A stretch of DNA of 64,000 bases from Sphingomonas sp. PP-F2F-A104-K0414. GTDB lineage: Bacteria > Pseudomonadota > Alphaproteobacteria > Sphingomonadales > Sphingomonadaceae. Shown in pieces: positions 1 through 8,445 of the stretch (the first letter of the stretch is position 1; the number at the start of each line of letters is the position of its first letter). The notes beneath the pieces were generated by a model. That model saw only the letters and a program-made list of their open reading frames with translations. It had not been told where the DNA came from and did not search any database. Location of the stretch: the NCBI RefSeq assembly GCF_004340945.1, contig NZ_SLYD01000005.1:186001-250000 (forward strand), given 5' to 3'. The translations under genes and the position numbers were made by a program.

Positions 1-598
1 CGATCCGCATGGTGCCGTTGTTCGCCGCATAGGTCGCACCGGCATCGAGTGGCTTCGGAATCGCCTGCCGCCAGCCAGCGAACGCGGCCGCCTGCGACGG
101 CGCGCCATCACCGATCGTCAGGTCGAGCGACAGCGCCTTTTCCTCGGGCACGCAGATCGTCGCGGAGCAGACGAGATAGCTCGTCTTCAGGCGGATCGGA
201 AATTTGGTCCCCGCCGTCAGCCCGGCCGGGACCTGGATGGTCACGAGCGGCGCATAGGGCGCCTCGTAGACATAGTTCATAAGGCCCGCGATCAGCAGCG
301 TCGTCGGTACCGGCCATTCGGGCTCGCCCGCCTTCGCGCCCGTCGGCAGCGTCCAGTCGAACGTCGCCGGAAAACCCGCGTCGCCGGGGTTGCGCCAATA
401 GCCGTGCCAGCCGGTTTCGGGCGTCGTTGCCAGCGCGATCGTCAGCGGTGCGCCGGCCTTGGGGTGATCGCTCTCGGCAACCAGCTTCATCATCAGATGC
501 TGGCTCGAGCCGTTCAGCGATTCCGCAAACGTTGGCGCACTCGCCAGCCCGCAGACGGCCAGCAAGACCGTCATCAGGACGCAACGTAATCCGCGCAT
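1..598 (-). CDS. DsbD-family protein-disulfide reductase, N-terminal part (partial)
   Basis: The gene runs off the left edge, so only about 199 N-terminal residues are visible. They show a signal peptide (MRGLRCVLMTVLLAVCGLA) followed by the periplasmic DsbD alpha-like (DsbC, PF11412-type) domain, with the typical segments TGWHGYWRNPGDAG and YLVCSATICVPEEK. The paired cysteines in the latter are characteristic of the family. The full protein would carry electrons from cytoplasmic thioredoxin across the membrane; the transmembrane and thioredoxin domains lie outside the window. I chose the ATG at 598 because AAGG lies six bases upstream. In-frame ATGs at 604 and 619 lack a well-spaced site. 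It is divergent from the phosphatase gene. Confidence 0.85.
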   Translation of the reverse strand, partial: MRGLRCVLMTVLLAVCGLASAPTFAESLNGSSQHLMMKLVAESDHPKAGAPLTIALATTPETGWHGYWRNPGDAGFPATFDWTLPTGAKAGEPEWPVPTTLLIAGLMNYVYEAPYAPLVTIQVPAGLTAGTKFPIRLKTSYLVCSATICVPEEKALSLDLTIGDGAPSQAAAFAGWRQAIPKPLDAGATYAANNGTMRI

Positions 599-706
599 GG
601 CCATCCTTGTTTCGTTCATCGCGCAAAGCCATAGCGGTGACCTTGTCGTATTGCACTTCAAAGCGACGACCGCGCTTTATGGTCGTCGCTGGCTAAAGGA
701 CTGTTC

Positions 707-2350
707 GTGAAAGCACTTATCGCCGCGCTCCTGCTGACCTCGGCCGCATCGGTCTCCGCGCAGATGGCGCCTCCTGCGCCCGCCCCTGCCCCTGCGGCGA
801 CGCCGACCACCCCGCCGAAACTGATCGTCGCGATCTCGGTCGACCAGTTCGCCGCCGACCTGTTCCAGCAATATCGCAATCACTATACCGGCGGCTTCAC
901 ACGGCTACTGAACGGCGCGGTGTTTCCGAGCGGATATCAGAGCCATGCCGCGACCGAGACGTGCCCCGGCCATTCGACGATCCTGACCGGCATGCGGCCC
1001 GCGCATACCGGGATCATCGCCAACAACTGGGTCGACCAGCGCGCCGGACGGCCCGACAAGATCGTCTATTGCTCGGAGGACGAGCGCGTCACCGGCAGCA
1101 CGCACGACAGCTACACCGTGTCCGACATGCACCTGAAGGTGCCGACGCTCGGCGAGATGATGAAGGCGCGTGATCCACGCACCCGCTCCGTGTCGGTCGC
1201 GGGCAAGGATCGCGCGGCGGTGATGATGGGCGGCCACAAGGTCGACGAGCTCTGGTGGTGGGACGGCAAGACCTATGTCTCCTATGCCGGCCGCGCGGTG
1301 CCGCCGGCGGTGCAGCGTACGCGCGACGCGGTCGCCGCGCTGATCGCCAAGCCGCAGGCGGCGCTGCCGTTGCCGGGCTATTGCGCGGGCGTGAACCATC
1401 CGATCGTGATCGCGGGCAAGACGTACGGCCAGGGTCGCTTCGAGCGCGAGGCGGGGGATGCCAAGGGCTTCCGCGTGTCGCCCGCGTCCGACGCCGCGGT
1501 GTTCGCGATGGCGGCAGCGCTGGTGCAGGACATGAAGCTCGGCAAGGGGCCGCAGACCGACATCATCGATATCGGCGCGTCGGCGACCGATTATATCGGG
1601 CATACCTACGGTACGCAGGGCTCGGAGATGTGCATCCAGATGGCGCAGCTCGATAAGACGCTGGGCGATTTCTTCAACGTGATGGACGAAACCGGGGTCG
1701 ATTACGAAGTCGTGCTGACCGCGGATCACGGCGCGCACGACGCGACCGAGCGCCAGCAGCAGCGCGCGATGCCGATGGAGGCGCATATGGACGAGAATGT
1801 CCTCGCCAAGCAGGTCGGCACTGCGATTGCCAAGGACATGGGGCTGCCGAGAAGCGTGCTGCTCGGGACCGAGGGCGACGTCTATATCGACGACTCGCTG
1901 CCGGAAAAAACGCGGACGAAGGTGCTAGCCGAGGCGCTCCGCCGCTATCGCGCGCTGCCGCAGGTCGCGGGGGCGTATTCCGCCGCCGAGATCATGGCAA
2001 CGCCGATGGCGAAGAGCCCGCCCGAGACCTGGACGCTGATCGAGCGTGCGCGCGCGTCCTTCTATCCGGAGCGCTCGGGCCAGATGGTGGTCCTGCTCAA
2101 ACCGCGTGTGACCACGATCGTGTCGCCGGCGGGCGGCTATGTCGAGACGCACGGGTCGCCCTGGGATTACGACCGCCGCGTGCCGATCCTGTTCTGGCGC
2201 AAGGGGATGACCGGGTTCGAGCAGCCGCTGTCGGTGGAGACGGTGGATATCGTGCCGACCTTGGCGGCGACGATCGGGTTGCCGGTGAACGGACTGGACG
2301 GGCGGTGCCTCGATCTCGATCCAAGCGCTGCGAGCACCTGCCCAAGCTGA
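707..2350 (+). CDS. Secreted alkaline phosphatase, PafA/SPAP type
   Basis: 547-residue type I phosphodiesterase/alkaline-phosphatase superfamily protein with a signal peptide (residues 1-19) and a Pro/Ala linker. The nucleophile is a threonine (Thr85 in TETCPGH). The conserved Asn (about 106) and the Lys167/Arg169 pair (AGKDRA) match the monoesterase residues known for PafA and the Sphingomonas phosphatase SPAP. Metal ligands are visible in SVDQF, DIGASATDYIGH and TADHGAHD. It should hydrolyse phosphate monoesters in the periplasm to supply phosphate. The start is GTG with AAAGGA seven bases upstream. No Pho box was recognised. The family call is firm; the substrate range is inferred. Confidence 0.9.
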   Translation: MKALIAALLLTSAASVSAQMAPPAPAPAPAATPTTPPKLIVAISVDQFAADLFQQYRNHYTGGFTRLLNGAVFPSGYQSHAATETCPGHSTILTGMRPAHTGIIANNWVDQRAGRPDKIVYCSEDERVTGSTHDSYTVSDMHLKVPTLGEMMKARDPRTRSVSVAGKDRAAVMMGGHKVDELWWWDGKTYVSYAGRAVPPAVQRTRDAVAALIAKPQAALPLPGYCAGVNHPIVIAGKTYGQGRFEREAGDAKGFRVSPASDAAVFAMAAALVQDMKLGKGPQTDIIDIGASATDYIGHTYGTQGSEMCIQMAQLDKTLGDFFNVMDETGVDYEVVLTADHGAHDATERQQQRAMPMEAHMDENVLAKQVGTAIAKDMGLPRSVLLGTEGDVYIDDSLPEKTRTKVLAEALRRYRALPQVAGAYSAAEIMATPMAKSPPETWTLIERARASFYPERSGQMVVLLKPRVTTIVSPAGGYVETHGSPWDYDRRVPILFWRKGMTGFEQPLSVETVDIVPTLAATIGLPVNGLDGRCLDLDPSAASTCPS

Positions 2351-2370
2351 GGCACATGACGCTCGCCTAG

Positions 2371-2429
2371 TATGTTCTCCCGCGAAGGCGGGAGTCCAGC
2401 CTGGGCTCCCGCCTTCGCGTAAGAACATA
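2371..2429. repeat. Palindromic intergenic repeat, type A (GCGAAGGCGGG arms)
   Basis: Near-perfect inverted repeat just downstream of the phosphatase gene. The outer arms are TATGTTCT/AAGAACATA, the inner arms CCCGCGAAGGCGGGAG/CTCCCGCCTTCGCG, and the core is a short CCAG..CTGGG. The same arms recur at 26591-26643 and, inside coding sequences, at 24645-24697, 53633-53681 and 54766-54840. Confidence 0.85.
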
Positions 2430-2506
2430 TTTTTCTGGGTTGGCGCGGTGCTGCCGCTTCGTCGGTTGCAACATCAGCAGCCTGCACTGCCCCCCCGCCC
2501 CTTAAC

Positions 2507-2592
2507 CCGTCATCCCAGCGAAAGCTGGGATATCCCCGTGTGGCGCGCGTCCCGTTCCAACTGGGATACCCCAGCTTTCGCTGGGGTGACGG
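2507..2592. repeat. Palindromic intergenic repeat, type B (CAGCGAAAGCTGGG arms)
   Basis: Inverted repeat with arms CCGTCATCCCAGCGAAAGC and GCTTTCGCTGGGGTGACGG. Each arm also contains its own small hairpin (CCAGCGAAAGCTGG). Related copies lie at 8711-8775 and 26481-26565. No coding potential is apparent. Confidence 0.85.
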
Positions 2593-2630
2593 TTCCGGTG
2601 GGAGCTACGGCTTAGCGGCGTTCTTCGCTG

Positions 2631-3551
2631 TCAGCGCGTCTCGAACGGCTTCAACCCGGTCCCGATCCGGTTCGCGCCGATCGCCAGCCAGTCATGACTG
2701 AAGTCGACGATGAACGCGGGCGTGTGCGCATCCCCCGCCGTCAGTCGCGCGTCGTTGTCCTCCACCCGCAACCCGGTCGACGGGTAAGTCTTCGCCTCCG
2801 CAGCGACGACGATCAGCGCCGAGCCGTTCTCCTTCTGCTTGCCCTGCACGAAGGTATTGCGCGCGATCAGGCCGGTGGCGCCGTCGGGCAGGTCGATCAT
2901 GTAGTTGGTCTTGCGCCCGCCGGTGTCGTCGAAGCTGTTGTCGGTGATCGTCACATTGGGCGCGCGCACCTTGACGTAATGACCGCCGGTGCCGCGCTCG
3001 AACCGCGAGTTGGTGACGATCACGCGGCCCTGGTTGGCGAGATAGATCCCGTGAGCACAGTTCGGCGCCTCGTCGCACTGTCCGAGCCCGGCAAAGGTCG
3101 AGTGATCGATCGTGATCGTCTGACCGGTCGGCTGGCCGCCGAGAATACCTTCCTGGCTGTCGAGGAACATGGCGTTGGTGACGGTCAGGTCGCCCATTTC
3201 GGTCCGGATGCCGGCACCGTTGCCGTCCGACACGCGGTAGCCGCGGAAAACGAGGCCATCGACCACCGAGCTCTGCCCGCGCAGCACCAAGGCCGCCTTG
3301 TCCTCGCAGGCCACTCTCTCGAAGATCGCGGTGCCGGGTTGAACCGCCTTGAAGGTGATGTGGCCGCCCGCCTGGACGGCGCATTGCCGGTACGTGCCGG
3401 GCGCGATTAGGATCGTCGCGGTGCCCATGCGGACCGACGACACCGCCTCCTGCAGCGTTGCGAATCCCTGACCGTTGACCGTGAACGGCGCAGCGCCTTG
3501 CGCGAACGCGGGAACAGCGAACAGCGCGAGCGCCAGCAACGATCGTTTCAT
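2631..3551 (-). CDS. Secreted right-handed parallel beta-helix protein
   Basis: 306 residues. A signal peptide (MKRSLLALALFAVPAFAQG) precedes repeated short strands with the Asn/Asp/Gly periodicity of parallel beta-helix (pectate-lyase-like) folds, for example VDGLVFRGYRV, LTVTNAMFLDSQEGILGG, VIVTNSRFERG and VTITDNSFDD. It is probably periplasmic or secreted. The fold does not identify a substrate; polysaccharide binding or cleavage is possible but not shown. The ATG at 3551 is preceded by GGAGGA at good spacing and starts exactly at the signal peptide; the upstream in-frame extension is arginine-rich noise. Divergent from the antiporter gene. Confidence 0.8.
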   Translation of the reverse strand: MKRSLLALALFAVPAFAQGAAPFTVNGQGFATLQEAVSSVRMGTATILIAPGTYRQCAVQAGGHITFKAVQPGTAIFERVACEDKAALVLRGQSSVVDGLVFRGYRVSDGNGAGIRTEMGDLTVTNAMFLDSQEGILGGQPTGQTITIDHSTFAGLGQCDEAPNCAHGIYLANQGRVIVTNSRFERGTGGHYVKVRAPNVTITDNSFDDTGGRKTNYMIDLPDGATGLIARNTFVQGKQKENGSALIVVAAEAKTYPSTGLRVEDNDARLTAGDAHTPAFIVDFSHDWLAIGANRIGTGLKPFETR

Positions 3552-3786
3552 CGAAATCCTCCTCCGCCGGCGTCTGCGGCGCACAGCGTTCAATCGCACG
3601 GAACGCAGACGTTCGGCGAGCCGATCCGAGCGCGCTATCATGCCCTGTCCCGAAATGACGCAGCGCGGAGATCGGTCAGCGCTGGGCGTATCGTCGCGTC
3701 CGCATATTGCCGCGCCCGGTTTCACCGAATACTATCGCGACCGAAACGAAGCCGGCGGGGGGAACCGATCGGCGCGGGGGATCCAC

Positions 3787-4995
3787 ATGCACGCCATGAC
3801 GCCGACGGAGGTCTTCCTCCTCGCGATACTCATCATCTTCACCGTGCCGTATCTAGTGTGGCGGCTGGGGCGGACCGATTACTGGGCGCCGCTCGTGGTA
3901 GTGCAGATCTTCGGCGGCATCCTGCTGGGGCCGGGCGTGCTGGGCGCGGCGTATCCCGACTATTACGCGACGGTCTTCACGCCCGCGACGCTGGGCTCGC
4001 TCAACGGCATCGCGTGGTGGGCGGTGATGATGTTCGTATGGGTCGCGGGGATCGAGCTCGATCTCGGTGAGGCGTGGAAGCGGCGCGGCGAGACCGGCGT
4101 CACCGCAGGGCTGGCGCTTGCGGTACCGCTGATCACCGGTAGCATCGCCGCCGTGCTGATGCTGCGGTATCCCGGCTGGCGCGGGCCGGACGGCGCGACG
4201 TGGCAAGTGGTGCTCGGCATCGGCATGGCCTGTGCGGTCACTGCGCTGCCGATCCTCGTCCTCTTCCTCGACAAGCTCGAGATCCTGCGCGAACCGATCG
4301 GCCAGCGTATCCTGCGCTATGCCAGCCTTGACGACATCGCGATCTGGGGCGTGCTCGCGCTGATCCTGCTCGACTGGGAGCGGGTTGGCCGGCAGGGTGG
4401 CTTCCTGCTCGGCTTCGCGGTGGCCACGTTGATCGTTCGGAAACTGATGGCGCGGATCGAGGAACGCGATCGCTGGTATGTCAGCCTGATCTGGCTGGCC
4501 GGCTGCGGGTTCGCGGCGGACTGGGCGGGGCTGCATTTCATGGTCGGCGCGTTCCTGTCGGGCGCGGTGCTCGATTCGAAATGGTTCACGACCGCGAAGA
4601 TGGACCAGTTCCGCCACTTCGTGCTGCTCGCGGTGATGCCGGTGTTCTTCCTGTCGACGGGGTTGAAGACGCAGTGGGCGGTCGGCGGCTATGCGGTCTT
4701 CGCCGCAGCGGCGTTGCTGCTGGTCGCGTCGGTCGGCGGCAAGCTGATCGGTGTTCACGCCGCCGGGCGTATCCTGAAATGGCGGCCGGGCGAGGCTTCG
4801 GCGATCGGCTGGCTGCTCCAGACCAAGGCGCTGATCATGATCATCTTCGTCAACATCCTGCTGGATAAGAAGATCATCACCAACGAGACCTTCACCGCGC
4901 TGCTGCTGATGGCGCTGGCGAGCACGATGCTGACCGTGCCGATGGTCGCGCCGAAGTTGAAGAAGCTGGCGGGGCTGGTGGGGAAGAGTGCGTAA
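3787..4995 (+). CDS. Cation:proton antiporter (CPA2/KefB-like membrane domain)
   Basis: About 402 residues and almost entirely hydrophobic, with 11-13 predicted membrane segments. It carries the antiporter features GGILLGPGVLG near the N-terminus and a central FMVGAFLSGAVL segment, as in Na+/H+ exchanger-domain (PF00999) proteins. It lacks the C-terminal TrkA-N/TrkA-C domains of KefB/KefC, so it is a bare exchanger domain. Likely role: monovalent cation/H+ exchange at the inner membrane; the ion is unknown. The ATG at 3787 follows a GGGGGA run at five bases; ATG at 3796 is an alternative. The longer in-frame extension upstream overlaps the beta-helix gene promoter region and is not protein-like. 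Confidence 0.85.
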   Translation: MHAMTPTEVFLLAILIIFTVPYLVWRLGRTDYWAPLVVVQIFGGILLGPGVLGAAYPDYYATVFTPATLGSLNGIAWWAVMMFVWVAGIELDLGEAWKRRGETGVTAGLALAVPLITGSIAAVLMLRYPGWRGPDGATWQVVLGIGMACAVTALPILVLFLDKLEILREPIGQRILRYASLDDIAIWGVLALILLDWERVGRQGGFLLGFAVATLIVRKLMARIEERDRWYVSLIWLAGCGFAADWAGLHFMVGAFLSGAVLDSKWFTTAKMDQFRHFVLLAVMPVFFLSTGLKTQWAVGGYAVFAAAALLLVASVGGKLIGVHAAGRILKWRPGEASAIGWLLQTKALIMIIFVNILLDKKIITNETFTALLLMALASTMLTVPMVAPKLKKLAGLVGKSA

Positions 4996-5006
4996 CGACG
5001 CCAGAT

Positions 5007-5088
5007 CGTCATCCTGACGAAAGTCAGGACCCAGGGTTACGAACGCCGCCCTGCTTGGCTCTGGGTCCTCACTTTCGTCAGGATGACG
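5007..5088. repeat. Palindromic intergenic repeat, type C (GACGAAAGTCAGGA arms)
   Basis: Arms CGTCATCCTGACGAAAGTC and GACTTTCGTCAGGATGACG (a mismatch at one base) flank an asymmetric core containing CAGGGTTA and TTGGCTCTGGGTCC. It sits between the convergent antiporter and pspF genes. Copies lie at 22090-22172 (core inverted) and 57093-57174. Confidence 0.85.
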
Positions 5089-5100
5089 GGTGGTTGTGGC

Positions 5101-6138
5101 TCAAGCGCCTGCGTTGAGCAGGTCGTGGCGTTTCAGGGCGTGGCGGAGTTGGTCGTAGCTCAGGCCCAGCGCCTCCGCGGTGGCGCGCTGGTTGAAGCGG
5201 TGTTCGGACAGCGCGCGCGAGAGCAGGTCGCGTTCGAAGCGGGATACGCGGGACTTGAAGTCCGAGGGGCCTTCTTCGCACGCGACGACCGGGTCTTCGC
5301 CTTCATCCGCTTCGGCCGGGCGCGGAGCCATAACCATAGGTTTGGGCGCGGTCGAGGCCCCCGGACGGTGCGGTGACTGGAACGGGTCGATCTCGATCGC
5401 GTCGATCGGCCCGGCCTGTTCCCAGCGATACACCGCGCGCTCGACGACGTTGCGCAGTTCGCGGACGTTCCCCGGCCAGCGATACGCGATCAGCGCGTCC
5501 ATCGCCGCCGGGCCAAACCCCTCCCAGCGCTCGCGACCGAGCTCGGACGCCATCCGCCGCCCGAAATGCTCCGCCAGCACCACCACGTCGCCGGTCCGCG
5601 CACGCAGCGGCGGCAGCGTCACCACCTCGAACGACAGCCGATCGAGCAAATCCGCGCGAAACTCGTGCCGGTCGACCTTGTCCGGCAGATGCTCGTTGGT
5701 CGCGGCCACGATCCGCACGTCGACCCGCATCGGCCGCGACGAGCCGATCCGGGTGATCTCGCCATATTCGACCGCGCGCAGCAGGCGGTCCTGCGCCGCC
5801 ATTGACAGCGTCCCCAGTTCGTCGAGGAACAGCGTCCCCCCATCGGCCTCCTCGAACCGCCCGACCCGCGCCTTGGTCGCACCGGTGAACGCGCCCGCCT
5901 CGTGCCCGAACAATTCCGCCTCGATCAGCATCTCGGGCAGCGCGGCGCAGTTCATGATCACCAGCGGCTGATCCCACCGCGGCGAGAGACGGTGAAGGCG
6001 TTCGGCGACCAGCTCCTTGCCCGTACCGCGCTCGCCGATCACCAGCACCGGGCGGTCCAATGCCGCCGCCCGCGAGGCGCGTTCGAGCGCCGCCATGAAC
6101 GTGCCGGACTCGCCGATGACCTGTGTCGTTCGCTCCAT
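5101..6138 (-). CDS. pspF: PspF, sigma-54-dependent activator of the phage shock operon
   Basis: 345 residues. The AAA+ enhancer-binding domain occupies residues about 8-235, with Walker A GERGTGKE, the sigma-54 contact loop GAFTGA and Walker B GTLFLDELG. A C-terminal Fis-type helix-turn-helix (FNQRATAEALGLSYDQLRHALK) follows. As in known PspF there is no N-terminal receiver or sensor domain; PspF is normally restrained by PspA binding. It is divergent from the psp operon and its target promoter (sigma-54 element at 6239-6254) lies about 100 bases away. The chosen start MERTTQVIGES fits the family; an in-frame ATG farther upstream would add 12 residues not typical of PspF. Confidence 0.92.
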   Translation of the reverse strand: MERTTQVIGESGTFMAALERASRAAALDRPVLVIGERGTGKELVAERLHRLSPRWDQPLVIMNCAALPEMLIEAELFGHEAGAFTGATKARVGRFEEADGGTLFLDELGTLSMAAQDRLLRAVEYGEITRIGSSRPMRVDVRIVAATNEHLPDKVDRHEFRADLLDRLSFEVVTLPPLRARTGDVVVLAEHFGRRMASELGRERWEGFGPAAMDALIAYRWPGNVRELRNVVERAVYRWEQAGPIDAIEIDPFQSPHRPGASTAPKPMVMAPRPAEADEGEDPVVACEEGPSDFKSRVSRFERDLLSRALSEHRFNQRATAEALGLSYDQLRHALKRHDLLNAGA

Positions 6139-6238
6139 GGCGAAGATGTGGCGCGAATTCCCAACTCTTGGCAAGCTTACGCCACCGCCCGATCATCTAA
6201 AATCGCGCAAACCACTGCAATTCCGCCATTTTCGAAAC

Positions 6239-6254
6239 TGGCACGACAGATGCA
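6239..6254 (+). promoter_or_regulatory. Sigma-54 (-24/-12) promoter of the psp operon
   Basis: The sequence TGGCACG-ACAG-ATGCA matches the sigma-54 consensus TGGCACG-N4-TTGCA with one mismatch. The GG (6240-6241) and GC (6252-6253) are at canonical spacing. Predicted transcription start is near 6265, giving a leader of about 45 bases before the small exported protein. The presence of pspF on the other strand supports the call. PspF upstream activating sites should lie in 6139-6238. Confidence 0.9.
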
Positions 6255-6310
6255 ATGCTTCAGGCAACCCGCCGAATAGCGGAACCAACCAGTCTTAAAG
6301 GGGACCCACC

Positions 6311-6454
6311 ATGTTCAACACCAACATCGCCCGCACCGTCGCCGCCACCCTCTGCACCATCGTCGTCAGCGCAACCTGCGTCCTCGGCGCAGTCGGCCCA
6401 GCGATCGCAACCAACACAACGCCTATCGCGGTTCACACCTCGATCGTGGCATAA
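6311..6454 (+). CDS. Small exported protein, first gene of the psp operon
   Basis: A 47-residue ORF. The N-terminus is one hydrophobic signal or anchor segment (IARTVAATLCTIVVSATCVLGAVGPAIA region) followed by a short polar tail ending HTSIVA. It has AAAGGGGA six bases before the ATG and lies directly behind the sigma-54 promoter, ahead of pspA by 48 bases. No known family was recognised. Cleavage after GPAIA would leave only about 15 residues, so it may be an exported peptide or remain membrane anchored. Its position makes it a likely PspF regulon member. Confidence 0.7.
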   Translation: MFNTNIARTVAATLCTIVVSATCVLGAVGPAIATNTTPIAVHTSIVA

Positions 6455-6502
6455 GACCCCGACGGCTTAGAGCCTCGGGCCGACCCCTGGAGTAGGATTT
6501 AC

Positions 6503-7168
6503 ATGGGCATCTTTTCCCGCACCCGCGACATCGTCGCCGCCAACTTCGCCGATCTCATCGAGAAGGCCGAAGATCCGTCGAAGATGATCCGCATGATCAT
6601 CCTCGAGATGGAGGAAACGCTGGTCGAGGTTCGCGCCTCCGCTGCGCGCACCATCGCCGACCAGAAGGAGATGCGCCGCCATATCTCGAAGCTCGAGCAG
6701 CTCCAGGACAACTGGACCGAGAAGGCCGAACTGGCGCTGAGCAAGGACCGCGAGGACCTCGCCAAGGCGGCGCTCGTGGAACGCCAGAAGGCGTTCGACA
6801 TGGCCGAGCAGCTCAAGGCCGAAGTCGGTGTGCTCGACGATGCGCTGCGGGCATCGGAAGAGGACATCGCCAAGCTCCAGACCAAGCTCCGCGAGGCGCG
6901 CACCAAGCAGAACGCGGTGCAGACCCGGCTTGAGAGCGCGAACAATCGCACCCGGCTGCGCGAGATGTACAACGGGCCGAAGACGCACGAGGCGTTCAGC
7001 CGGTTCGACATCCTCGACCGCCGCGTCGACGAGGCCGAGGGCCGCGCGGATGCGATGGGGCTCGGCGTCGTGAAGTCGCTCGAAGAGGAAATCGCCGAAC
7101 TGCGCAGCGACGACAAGGTCAACGCCCAGCTCGCCGCGCTCAAGGCGCGCATGAAGAAGGACGATTGA
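6503..7168 (+). CDS. pspA: PspA, phage shock protein A (ESCRT-III-like)
   Basis: 221 residues, the usual length of PspA/IM30 family proteins. It begins with the amphipathic helix MGIFSRTRDIVAANF and the diagnostic EDPSKMIRMIILEMEETL segment, followed by long charged coiled coil to about residue 190. PspA binds stressed inner membrane and inhibits PspF. GGAG lies about ten bases upstream of the ATG. pspB starts two bases after the stop, indicating co-transcription and probable translational coupling. Confidence 0.96.
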   Translation: MGIFSRTRDIVAANFADLIEKAEDPSKMIRMIILEMEETLVEVRASAARTIADQKEMRRHISKLEQLQDNWTEKAELALSKDREDLAKAALVERQKAFDMAEQLKAEVGVLDDALRASEEDIAKLQTKLREARTKQNAVQTRLESANNRTRLREMYNGPKTHEAFSRFDILDRRVDEAEGRADAMGLGVVKSLEEEIAELRSDDKVNAQLAALKARMKKDD

Positions 7169-7169
7169 G

Positions 7170-7466
7170 ATGGACACCGTACTCGTATGCGCCACGCTCT
7201 TCGTCGGGCTGCCCTGGGTGATCCTCCACTATGTCACCAAGTGGAAGACCGCGCCCAAGATCACCGACGAGGACGAGCGGCTGCTCGACGAGATGCAGAT
7301 GCTCGCGCGTCGCCTCGAAGACCGGGTGATGACCGTCGAACGGATCATCGCCGCCGACAATCCCGACTGGAAGCCGGGCCTCGGCACCACCCAGTCGGAC
7401 TCGCCATACCGGCTCGATCGCGACAGCGACCGCCAGGCCGACCGCCCCTTCGAACGGAGAAACTGA
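7170..7466 (+). CDS. pspB: PspB, envelope stress membrane protein
   Basis: 98 residues. An N-terminal membrane helix (VLVCATLFVGLPWVILHYV) is followed by an amphipathic coiled coil. The PspB hallmark RRLEDRVMTVERIIAADNPDWK is comparable to the E. coli PspB ending RERIQALESILDAEHPNWR. PspB with PspC senses envelope stress and releases PspF from PspA. The C-terminal tail of about 25 residues is longer than in enteric PspB and is polar (RLDRDSDRQADR). pspC follows one base after the stop. Confidence 0.92.
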   Translation: MDTVLVCATLFVGLPWVILHYVTKWKTAPKITDEDERLLDEMQMLARRLEDRVMTVERIIAADNPDWKPGLGTTQSDSPYRLDRDSDRQADRPFERRN

Positions 7467-7467
7467 C

Positions 7468-7848
7468 ATGTCCGGTAGCCGCACACAGTTCTACCTCGAC
7501 AAGCAAAATGGCAAGTTCAAGGGCGTCTGCTCGGGGATCGCCGATTATACGGGCGTCGATATCACGCTCGTCCGGGTCGCCATGGTCGTGCTGGCGTTCG
7601 CCACCAGCGGCTGGGTCATCCTCGGCTACTTCGCCACCGCATGGTTGGCGCCCAAGAAGCCGATCGGCCTGTACGAGACACCCGACGACGCGAAGTTCTG
7701 GCAGGGTGTCCGCTCGAACCCGAAGCGCTCGACCGCCGAGGTCCGCAGCAAGTTCCGCGACATCGACCGCCGCCTTGCCGACATCGAGACACACTATACC
7801 AGCCGCAACAGCAATAGCCTTGCGGCAGAGATCGACAGCCTGCGCTGA
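7468..7848 (+). CDS. pspC: PspC, phage shock protein C
   Basis: 126 residues with the PspC domain: KFKGVCSGIADYTGVDITLVRVAMVVLAF, then a second hydrophobic stretch (GWVILGYFATAWLA). The C-terminal cytoplasmic portion is a polar, probably coiled-coil segment (SKFRDIDRRLADIETHYTS). With PspB it forms the inner-membrane stress sensor. It is in an operon with pspAB, and three PspB-like genes follow. Confidence 0.94.
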   Translation: MSGSRTQFYLDKQNGKFKGVCSGIADYTGVDITLVRVAMVVLAFATSGWVILGYFATAWLAPKKPIGLYETPDDAKFWQGVRSNPKRSTAEVRSKFRDIDRRLADIETHYTSRNSNSLAAEIDSLR

Positions 7849-7875
7849 GACGCGGCGTCAACAGGGAGACAGACG

Positions 7876-8169
7876 ATGGATTGGGCTTTGATGATACCGA
7901 TCGTGGCGATTTCGGTGGGACCGATCGCCTGGGTCACCAACAACTGGATCCGCGCGAAGCACGGCTTTGAACCAGAGATGCGTAGCCGCAAACGCGGGCG
8001 GGAGGGCGATGTCGCCGGTGACCGCAAGGTGCTGCTGCTCAGCAACGAGAACGAGCGTCTCACCGGCCAGGTCTCGCGGCTTGAGGAGCGGATCGCAGTC
8101 CTGGAACGCATCGCCACCGACCCCGCCGAGCGCACCGCGCGCGAGATCGAAGCGCTTCGCGACCGCTAA
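7876..8169 (+). CDS. PspB-like small membrane/coiled-coil protein 1
   Basis: 97 residues. One N-terminal membrane segment (ALMIPIVAISVGPIAWVTNNW) is followed by a basic linker and a coiled coil ending RLEERIAVLERIATDPAERT and IEALRDR. The RxxERIxxLExI core matches the PspB signature but the Asn-Trp motif of true PspB is absent. It lies 27 bases after pspC on the same strand, with AGGGAGAC upstream of the ATG. The function is unknown; by context it is probably a psp-regulon accessory membrane protein. Confidence 0.75.
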   Translation: MDWALMIPIVAISVGPIAWVTNNWIRAKHGFEPEMRSRKRGREGDVAGDRKVLLLSNENERLTGQVSRLEERIAVLERIATDPAERTAREIEALRDR

Positions 8170-8193
8170 GCCCAAGACGTTGGAGAGATACCG

Positions 8194-8436
8194 ATGAATC
8201 CCTTTTCCATGGTCGTCTGCATCGTCCTGATCGTGATGGCCGCCAAGGTCCTGAACGCCCGGTACCGCGCGATGGGGACGATCCAGCAGAACCCCGTCGA
8301 CAGCATCGACACGTTGCGTCTGCGCGACGAGGTGCAGCAGATGAAGGAGCGCATCCAGGTGCTGGAGCGCGTGATCACCGACAACCACAAGAGCGTCGAT
8401 CTCGACCGAGAGATCGAGCGGCTCCGCGACCGCTAG
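8194..8436 (+). CDS. PspB-like small membrane/coiled-coil protein 2
   Basis: 80 residues. A membrane helix (SMVVCIVLIVMAAKVLNA) precedes a coiled coil with MKERIQVLERVITDNH and a terminal IERLRDR. The MKERIQVLE portion is nearly the E. coli PspB sequence MRERIQALE, and the IERLRDR end mirrors the preceding gene. GGAGAG lies upstream. The ORF is 24 bases after its upstream neighbour. Probably a PspB paralogue arising by local duplication; function not known. Confidence 0.78.
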   Translation: MNPFSMVVCIVLIVMAAKVLNARYRAMGTIQQNPVDSIDTLRLRDEVQQMKERIQVLERVITDNHKSVDLDREIERLRDR

Positions 8437-8445
8437 GAGGCGGAC

